Assembly: GCA_037127315.1 (NCBI GenBank)
Contig: JBBBDQ010000403.1
Span: forward strand, 558,001 to 622,000
Source of the DNA: Ascarosepion bandense
Taxonomy: Eukaryota > Mollusca > Cephalopoda > Sepiida > Sepiidae
DNA length: 64,000 nucleotides
Reading direction: 5' to 3'
Numbering within the stretch: the stretch's first letter is position 1; every line of letters starts with the position of its first letter. The notes under the pieces were generated by a model. The model was not told the origin of the DNA and made no database searches. It saw only the letters and a list, made by a program, of their open reading frames with translations. The translations under genes were made by a program, and so were the position numbers. Positions 56,101 through 64,000 of the stretch are shown one piece after another.

Positions 56101-56280
56101 GATCTTGCTTTTGTAAAGATAAAGTATAGCAAGAAGAGTCAGACACTGAATCGACTATTTTTCCAGTAATTTTAGCAATATACTGTATACATGAATTCCA
56201 CCTGAAGTCTGGGATTAGCTTGAGTCAAAATAAACGCTTAGTGCTAGTAGCCTCCTACATAAAACATCCATCAATCAAGT

Positions 56281-56515
56281 TCAGTCTGCTCGTTGGGGGT
56301 GAAAAGTTACCAGTATAGTATATTGCATCCTTTCCAACACCTCATCGTTGCACATGTGCTCTGTCCATGGTATCTTTAGCATCCTTCTGTAAAACCACTT
56401 CTGCTGCCTCAAGGCTCTCCTTGAAAGCTGCGAACTTATATAACTTGAAATTTCTACGCATCTTTGCCTTCTCGGGTTTTCGTTTAATTGTGTCATTTAT
56501 GGCCAGGCATAATTA
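56281..56515 (-). pseudogene. RTE C-terminal piece duplicated from the type at 54,620-54,803
   Basis: 'MTQLNENPRRQRCVEISSYI', 'WFYRRMLKIPWTEHMCNDEV', 'LERMQ' nearly identical to 54,803-54,620, then breaks off. The shared boundary and high identity point to a recent duplication. Confidence 0.8.
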
Positions 56516-57090
56516 ATTTTGGAATCCAGATTATTATTTAATTTTGGAATCCAGATCTTCCCGCATTGAACCATCTGTGCTACATCACAGGAGAAATGAG
56601 TTGCTGGGTTCTGGAAATTCAAGGTGCATCAATAAGCTGTTGTATCAATCTGTAAAAAATATTATAAAGATTAATTTACCTAGTTTTAAGTATAGTTATT
56701 GAATAATTCTTTACCACAAACTTTGCAAAAATGTTTAGATAAGTAAAAAAAATATTTTCATTTTTTCAGAATCAATTTGATCCTTGGCTTCAACTGACAT
56801 GTGAAAACAATTGTATATGAAACAAAACCTAGTTTATTAAAAGATTTGAAAGCTAAAATGTGATTTCAGGCATTACTGTAAATCAGTTGGCAAATGTTTT
56901 CCGTGACCTGCAAAATCGTATTACCCTTTGTATTGCTAATGACGGAGGACATGTGGAAACTTAAATAAAATTTCAATAAAACCTTAAAAATGTAGATTTA
57001 CTTCTTTCTAATCCTTTTTACAAATTATTTTCATCGCAAATACAAATAAATTTATAAATTTTTAAAGCGCACACGAATTTTATGGACATC

Positions 57091-57092
<2 letters not shown>
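56516..57092. other. No recognised gene
   Basis: AT-rich; TTTAATTTTGGAATCCAGAT is present twice near 56,513 and 56,533. Confidence 0.4.
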
Positions 57093-57145
<53 letters not shown>

Positions 57146-57675
57146 CATTTCACCCCGAACAAGGCGAAAATGCCACTGATGTGCAGGGGGCTACATAATT
57201 GTAAAAAGATTAATTAGAAAAGAATGAGGAGTACAAACTAGTTAGAAAGGAGCAATAGAAAGCTGAGAAAGCAGGTGCGATGACAGATGCATAGGTGGAG
57301 AGAAGGGAAGGTTATACGGGGGTGAGGAGAGAGCTAGAGTCCAGTGGTTAGTAGATGAGTATTGACTTTGCATTTAAATTTCTGGAGGTTGTAGCCGTCA
57401 GGAAAGCAAGAATACAGGAGCGAGTTCCACAGGCGGGAAGTGCGAGAGAAGCTGCAGGAGTAGAATTGTCGTCTGCATTTGGCTAACCTGACTGTGAATG
57501 GGTGGGACCCAGTTGCCCGTCTGGTTGCACGAGTAAACACCTGTTGAGGAGGCACCAGTGACTTAAGTTCGTCCTAGCAGAAGCCATGAAAGTATTTATA
57601 GAACAGACAAAGGGAGGCCATATTTCGACGGTGGGGAAGTGGCTGCAGTCGAGCCGCCAGATCAGTACCTATCCC

Positions 57676-57716
<41 letters not shown>
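57093..57716 (-). mobile_element. LINE-A 3' fragment inside a (TA)n tract
   Basis: LINE-A spans 57,143-57,676 ('[20 protein letters not shown]', '[20 protein letters not shown]') with (TA)n at 57,093-57,142 on its 3' side and 57,677-57,716 on its 5' side. The 5' break falls at CTATCCCATTA, which continues in the copy at 35,300. Confidence 0.88.
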
Positions 57717-57718
<2 letters not shown>

Positions 57719-58189
57719 AACGTTTGTCAATGTGTTTGTTTGATTGTTGTTAAAATTAAATTTTCTCGTTTGAAAAGACTTTTTTTTAATATATTACTTT
57801 TGTTTTTGTTTTCCTGTTCTGCCATAGCTCTTGTGTTTTTGACTGACCGCGTCACTTCGACCACTTTAATATAAAAGTTTTCCTCTTTTTTTTTATACAT
57901 TTATTGATTACCGAACCAACAGCCAAAAAATGTAAATATCATTCGAATTAATTTACTTTACTGGTATCTTCATAATTTGAAATCGTTTTTTTTTTTAGGT
58001 AAGACTTTTGCCGTTGTCTCTCTTATCTCTTCCTTTAAGCCTCTTCATTTTCGGCCTTACAGTTTTAATTTTTTAATTTTTTTGATTTTTTCAATAGGAG
58101 TTAATATGCTTTCCTATAACCCGGTTCATACTCCTCCTCCTGTTGAACAAGAGTAGAGGCACATCCCTTGTTTCCTGTTTAGGATAGAC

Positions 58190-59015
58190 TAGGGTAGAAA
58201 ATGGCTTGTAAATTTCAATGCCTCCAAAACAAACAGGCTCTCCTTTTATCGCTATAAAGAATCTATCCTACCAGCCTCCAGAATGGATGATGCTAGTCTC
58301 CTGGTGAGCAACACATTGCGTCTCCGTGGCCTCATTTTTTCAACAGATCTGAAATGGAACCACGACAGCGAACCTGACAGCTGCATCTACTGCTTGGAAG
58401 GTTGGGTCACTGTATCGGGCCAGAAAGTTTTTCTCGCCAGAGTCCATAAATTTACCATTCATCAGTGCATAGAATACTGTTGCCGTATCTGGTAGGGTGT
58501 TCCTGTTATTCATTTAGAGGTTATCGACAAAATCCAAAGAAGGATCTGCAATATAATCGATCATAACCTGGCATCTCGACTTCAGTCATGTTTTCATCGA
58601 CGTGATGTGTCTTCTCTCTGTCTTTTCTGCAAATATTTTTTCTGGTAACTGCTCTGTCGAACTTTTTTCCCTGGTGCCCCAAGCAAATTAATTTAAGCGT
58701 ACCATTAGATTGGCAGTTAGGTTTCACCCTTCTATCGTTGAAATAGTTAAGTGCAACTGGCACTTTTATTCTAGTAGTTTCTTTTTACGCACTTCCCGTC
58801 TGTGGAACTCCCTTTCCATTTATTTGCTTCCCTGGTAGCTACAATCTCCAAAAATGTAAATGCAACATCAATTATCATCTTCTAATTCTTTGAAGTTCAT
58901 TGATCTTTTATCTTTTCTTCAACGCCCACTGGGCCCACTCTTTTCTCTCACTGTAACCCTTGAGCACTAGTGGCGATACCGACTTGTTTGCGGGGAAATA
59001 ATTAAAAAGAAAAAA
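58190..59015 (+). pseudogene. LINE-A 3' fragment in unit 1
   Basis: 'MDDASLLVSNTLRLRGLIFS', 'TDLKWNHDSE', 'CIEYCCRIW*' then in shifted frames TGTGGAACTCCCTTTCCATT (WNSL) and the terminus ACTAGTGGCGATACCGACTT with GAAATAATTAAAAAG. Frameshifts and stops. Confidence 0.85.
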
Positions 59016-59287
59016 CAGGATAGGACCGACGAGAGAATCTTGAGTAGCGCCAACAATGATTTCTTGAGCTTCCGATGACTGGTCGTTAACAACGAGCTTC
59101 AGTGTTAGGAAGGATTTGGTCGTTTTTACATATTTTCTGAAACGAGGCTTTTTCCTCGCATATAAGGCGTTTTAGAAGCTAATGTTTCAAAAAAAGAAGA
59201 AAATAAATAGATTTAATCTCCTGATCTGTTTGAAAAATTAATAACAGTATTGAATTTAGACAAATGATACAGTTCTCCTCAGTAGAA

Positions 59288-60170
59288 GTTTACGGCCATA
59301 TCAGGTTGAAACATCGATTCTCGTATAATCAACAAAGTTAAGCAACATTGAACCTTGTCAGTAATGAAATACATGTATAGGTGACCGCTTGAGAATACCA
59401 GAAACTGTTAACTTAGATCTGTGAGTAGTGTGGCTGAGCACTATATAAGATTAAAACATCGGTTCTCGTACGATCACCAAAGTTAAGCAACGCCGAACCT
59501 GGTCAGTACTTAGATACTTAGATGGGTGACTGATTGAGAATACCAGGAGCTGTTAACTTTAATGTGTAGAAAGTCTTGCTTACGGCCTTATCATATTGAA
59601 ACATCGGTTCTGGTGTGATTATCGAAGTTAAGCAACATCGAGCCTAGTCAGTATCTTGATGGGTTTCCTCTTGAAAATACCAGAACACCGGTTTTCATAC
59701 GAACACCGAAGTTAAGTAACGTCGAGCATTGTCAGTATCTAGATGGGTGGCCGCGTGGGAATAGCGGCTAGTGTAATCTTGGATGTACGGCTGATGTGGC
59801 TGACGGCCATATCATGTTAAAACGCTGGTTCTCGTAAGATCACCGAAGTTAAGCAAAGTCATGTTTGGTCATTACCTAAATGAGTATGAGAATAGCAGAC
59901 ACCGTAAGCTTGGATGTGCAGGTGATGAATCGAAGTTGGAAGTCAGTGAAGCCGAGTTCTAATTCCAGTCGTGTTCGTTATATTCACTTACGTTTAAGTA
60001 ACCTTGAGAAAGTATGAATTCATCTCTTCTACTCCCAGCTGTGGGTTAATTAGTAAAATGGTATCGTTAAAATAGTAATTATCTTTCCTGAATTTCTCTA
60101 ATTCAAAATATTTTTGGACTTTAAATAACGTTAAAAAGTTGATAAACCCTAAAAAAAAATAGAAAAATCA
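59288..60170 (+). mobile_element. SINE-5S with five tandem 5S-derived heads
   Basis: Heads at about 59,288-59,414, 59,430-59,559, 59,578-59,683, 59,684-59,781 and 59,800-59,911. Each has a variant of CGGTTCTCGTACGATCACC, AAGTTAAGCAAC and TAGATGGGTGACC. The linkers keep CTTGGATGTAC or GTGTGGCTG, the start of the tRNA-like part. The last head continues into the normal tRNA-like part (GCCGAGTTCTAATTCCAGTC) and the body ending GTTAAAAAGTTGATAAACCC with an A-rich tail. None of the heads is a functional 5S gene: all have substitutions and some have insertions (for example AATACATGTA in head 1). Confidence 0.9.
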
Positions 60171-61034
60171 GCTCAATAGGATTTTTAAAAATTTAAGCCA
60201 GGAAGACAAATTTAGTCTTCTATTTAGTTTTCAGTTCTAGGAAAAAGTGAGGTGGGTTGAAGTAGGCCCATCCCTTCCTATAGCACCGTGAATGCGAATG
60301 AAGTATTTTCCCAAAATGGCACCAGCAGAAGAATATAAAACTATCATATTTCATTGTGTTAGAAATAGATCAATAAGGTTGTTTGTATAATATACTCATA
60401 TAAAGTAATTGTATCCCCAAAGAATACACATGACAATACCTGTGAGAATGTTCAATGTTGAAGTGTCACATGTGATACTCTTTGTAGTTTTCATATTTGA
60501 CCATATAACAATTGGTATAGATTTATTCGTTATTCTGTTTATTTTTCGCTATTAAGAGGCCCTCAAATTAAAAGAGTCGTGTATTTTCATGACGTTACCA
60601 ATCAGTGATCTATCATTTTCTGGGTTGGCCTCTGTGGTTTTTTTTACTGCAGGCGGGATCACTAATAAATAAGCAATCTTTGACATGTTGCCACTTAATA
60701 TAGTGATTTAGACGATTACGTATTCAAGCAATGTAAATTTATTTTCTATCGAATAATCAGGCTCAACGCACTGTGAGATAATGTTTACAAATATATTGAT
60801 ATAAGTCGTTGCTTCACGCGCGTTCGTATATATGTATATAGAAACTCTATGAATCGATTAGTGACTAAGAGAGTTACGCATTTGATTCTGGCATGGGTGG
60901 TCGGTGTTCGAATTCAGATTAAAATTGATATCGAATCCTGTTTCTCGGGAACACGAAGAGAATCGAGATGGTTTTACTACCACGAACACAGTATAGCAGG
61001 TCCTAGTTATGAAGGTTTGAGCTGGTGGAACTTC
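60171..61034. other. No recognised gene
   Basis: Nothing assigned. The part to 60,536 recurs in unit 2. Confidence 0.4.
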
Positions 61035-61341
61035 TTCTATGTGCCTCGTCCTTTCAAGACGTAGGCGATCATGGCCTTCCACGTCTCCCTATCCCTGGTG
61101 GCTCTTAACACGCTTTCTCCTGTAGCACCACGCAACCCCCGTTCTGTCACCCACCTGCTCAGACCCTTCAAATATGTTAATTCACTGCTTATCTCTTTTT
61201 CCCTCTATCTGGCCTGTTAGTATCAGATTCTTCAAGCCCTCCTTCCTCATTGCATGTCCTAGGAACTTTAGTTGTATCTTCCTGATGCTCAATATTAATT
61301 TCCTTTTTGTTTCCATCCTTTCCAAAACCACATCATGAAAC
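61035..61341 (-). pseudogene. RTE LINE 3' relic cut at the duplication joint
   Basis: TTCAAGACGTAGGCGATCATG, then on the minus strand 'ERMETKRKLILSIRKIQLKF', 'LGHAMRKEGLKNLILTGQIE', 'GKRDK'. It stops at 61,341, exactly where the second unit begins. Confidence 0.85.
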
Positions 61342-61653
61342 TTTTCCTCTTTTTTTTTATACATTTATTGATTACCGAACCAACAGCCAAAAAATGTAAA
61401 TATCATTCGAATTAATTTACTTTACTGGTATCTTCATAATTTGAAATCGTTTTTTTTTTTAGGTAAGACTTTTGCCGTTGTCTCTCTTATCTCTTCCTTT
61501 AAGCCTCTTCATTTTCGGCCTTACAGTTTTAATTTTTTAATTTTTTTGATTTTTTCAATAGGAGTTAATATGCTTTCCTATAACCCGGTTCATACTCCTC
61601 CTCCTGTTGAACAAGAGTAGAGGCACATCCCTTGTTTCCTGTTTAGGATAGAC

Positions 61654-62479
61654 TAGGGTAGAAAATGGCTTGTAAATTTCAATGCCTCCAAAACAAACAG
61701 GCTCTCCTTTTATCGCTATAAAGAATCTATCCTACCAGCCTCCAGAATGGATGATGCTAGTCTCCTGGTGAGCAACACATTGCGTCTCCGTGGCCTCATT
61801 TTTTCAACAGATCTGAAATGGAACCACGACAGCGAACCTGACAGCTGCATCTACTGCTTGGAAGGTTGGGTCACTGTATCGGGCCAGAAAGTTTTTCTCG
61901 CCAGAGTCCATAAATTTACCATTCATCAGTGCATAGAATACTGTTGCCGTATCTGGTAGGGTGTTCCTGTTATTCATTTAGAGGTTATCGACAAAATCCA
62001 AAGAAGGATCTGCAATATAATCGATCATAACCTGGCATCTCGACTTCAGTCATGTTTTCATCGACGTGATGTGTCTTCTCTCTGTCTTTTCTGCAAATAT
62101 TTTTTCTGGTAACTGCTCTGTCGAACTTTTTTCCCTGGTGCCCCAAGCAAATTAATTTAAGCGTACCATTAGATTGGCAGTTAGGTTTCACCCTTCTATC
62201 GTTGAAATAGTTAAGTGCAACTGGCACTTTTATTCTAGTAGTTTCTTTTTACGCACTTCCCGTCTGTGGAACTCCCTTTCCATTTATTTGCTTCCCTGGT
62301 AGCTACAATCTCCAAAAATGTAAATGCAACATCAATTATCATCTTCTAATTCTTTGAAGTTCATTGATCTTTTATCTTTTCTTCAACGCCCACTGGGCCC
62401 ACTCTTTTCTCTCACTGTAACCCTTGAGCACTAGTGGCGATACCGACTTGTTTGCGGGGAAATAATTAAAAAGAAAAAA
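61654..62479 (+). pseudogene. LINE-A 3' fragment in unit 2
   Basis: Duplicate of 58,190-59,015 with the same disruptions, showing that decay preceded the duplication. Confidence 0.88.
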
Positions 62480-62751
62480 CAGGATAGGACCGACGAGAGA
62501 ATCTTGAGTAGCGCCAACAATGATTTCTTGAGCTTCCGATGACTGGTCGTTAACAACGAGCTTCAGTGTTAGGAAGGATTTGGTCGTTTTTACATATTTT
62601 CTGAAACGAGGCTTTTTCCTCGCATATAAGGCGTTTTAGAAGCTAATGTTTCAAAAAAAGAAGAAAATAAATAGATTTAATCTCCTGATCTGTTTGAAAA
62701 ATTAATAACAGTATTGAATTTAGACAAATGATACAGTTCTCCTCAGTAGAA

Positions 62752-63634
62752 GTTTACGGCCATATCAGGTTGAAACATCGATTCTCGTATAATCAACAAA
62801 GTTAAGCAACATTGAACCTTGTCAGTAATGAAATACATGTATAGGTGACCGCTTGAGAATACCAGAAACTGTTAACTTAGATCTGTGAGTAGTGTGGCTG
62901 AGCACTATATAAGATTAAAACATCGGTTCTCGTACGATCACCAAAGTTAAGCAACGCCGAACCTGGTCAGTACTTAGATACTTAGATGGGTGACTGATTG
63001 AGAATACCAGGAGCTGTTAACTTTAATGTGTAGAAAGTCTTGCTTACGGCCTTATCATATTGAAACATCGGTTCTGGTGTGATTATCGAAGTTAAGCAAC
63101 ATCGAGCCTAGTCAGTATCTTGATGGGTTTCCTCTTGAAAATACCAGAACACCGGTTTTCATACGAACACCGAAGTTAAGTAACGTCGAGCATTGTCAGT
63201 ATCTAGATGGGTGGCCGCGTGGGAATAGCGGCTAGTGTAATCTTGGATGTACGGCTGATGTGGCTGACGGCCATATCATGTTAAAACGCTGGTTCTCGTA
63301 AGATCACCGAAGTTAAGCAAAGTCATGTTTGGTCATTACCTAAATGAGTATGAGAATAGCAGACACCGTAAGCTTGGATGTGCAGGTGATGAATCGAAGT
63401 TGGAAGTCAGTGAAGCCGAGTTCTAATTCCAGTCGTGTTCGTTATATTCACTTACGTTTAAGTAACCTTGAGAAAGTATGAATTCATCTCTTCTACTCCC
63501 AGCTGTGGGTTAATTAGTAAAATGGTATCGTTAAAATAGTAATTATCTTTCCTGAATTTCTCTAATTCAAAATATTTTTGGACTTTAAATAACGTTAAAA
63601 AGTTGATAAACCCTAAAAAAAAATAGAAAAATCA
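62752..63634 (+). mobile_element. Five-headed SINE-5S in unit 2
   Basis: Duplicate of 59,288-60,170, including the AATACATGTA insertion in head 1. Confidence 0.9.
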
Positions 63635-64000
63635 GCTCAATAGGATTTTTAAAAATTTAAGCCAGGAAGACAAATTTAGTCTTCTATTTAGTTTTCAGTT
63701 CTAGGAAAAAGTGAGGTGGGTTGAAGTAGGCCCATCCCTTCCTATAGCACCGTGAATGCGAATGAAGTATTTTCCCAAAATGGCACCAGCAGAAGAATAT
63801 AAAACTATCATATTTCATTGTGTTAGAAATAGATCAATAAGGTTGTTTGTATAATATACTCATATAAAGTAATTGTATCCCCAAAGAATACACATGACAA
63901 TACCTGTGAGAATGTTCAATGTTGAAGTGTCACATGTGATACTCTTTGTAGTTTTCATATTTGACCATATAACAATTGGTATAGATTTATTCGTTATTCT

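Larger units (their letters stand above)
57878..61341. repeat. Tandem duplication, unit 1 (3,464 bp)
   Basis: Everything from TTTTCCTC (57,878) to 60,536 recurs at an offset of exactly 3,464 from 61,342 to the window end. The second copy begins directly after 61,341, so the simplest reading is a head-to-tail duplication of a unit ending there. Lines compared by eye, including both open frames, show no difference. Confidence 0.92.
61342..64000. repeat. Tandem duplication, unit 2 (runs off the window)
   Basis: Copy of 57,878-60,536; 2,659 bp are visible. It contains the second LINE-A fragment and second five-headed SINE-5S. Expected to end about 805 bp beyond the window. Confidence 0.92.

Noticed and set aside
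59288..59911. Functional 5S rRNA gene cluster
   Set aside because: Every unit has many substitutions, truncations or insertions, and the last is joined to a SINE body.

Overview
The window looks like non-genic DNA from an animal genome, most likely a cephalopod mollusc (octopus-like). I recognise no host protein-coding exon, functional rRNA or functional tRNA. Nearly every recognisable sequence is a transposable element, a retroposed RNA-derived repeat or a microsatellite. The cephalopod assignment is an inference from the mixture: RTE-type LINEs with a 'FYRRMLRIPWTEHM' type C-terminus, many tRNA-headed SINEs, Penelope-like elements with GIY-YIG domains, Tc1/mariner relics, short Helitrons and very abundant (TA)n/(TG)n tracts. 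No sequence search was possible.

Layout. 1-9,990: an antisense LINE endonuclease/RT fragment, a Penelope fragment with GIY-YIG domain, a 546-bp palindrome, a LINE 3' fragment, and a second type of Penelope-like RT split cleanly by a Helitron. 10,150-18,330: SINE copies of five families, RTE relics, a tandem array made from a LINE C-terminus, and a 5S rRNA/tRNA chimeric SINE with a perfect target-site duplication inside an RTE relic. 18,330-32,250: AT-rich DNA with Penelope GIY-YIG fragments, a Helitron, a mariner relic, SINEs and large microsatellites. 32,700-41,225: a foldback SINE, LINE fragments (one with an open RT frame and intact YADD), a hammerhead-ribozyme-like motif, a Penelope element with a 240-bp inverted arm, and a three-level nested insertion. 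41,230-48,100: the longest RTE relic (endonuclease end plus RT), further RTE and SINE copies, and a 17-bp minisatellite. 48,200-57,716: Tc1 relics, three more Helitrons, RTE and LINE copies. 57,878-64,000: a 3,464-bp segment duplicated head-to-tail, containing a LINE 3' fragment and a SINE carrying five tandem 5S-derived heads.

Family labels used below are local to this annotation: LINE-A (non-LTR element of Jockey/CR1 type), RTE, PLE-1/PLE-2/PLE-3 (Penelope-like), SINE-B, -C, -E, -F (tRNA-headed), SINE-5S (5S plus tRNA-like), and Helitron H1-H5. No operon-like or cooperative gene arrangement exists here. The functional relation among the parts is parasitism: SINEs presumably rely on LINE machinery, and non-autonomous Helitrons and MITEs on transposases encoded elsewhere.
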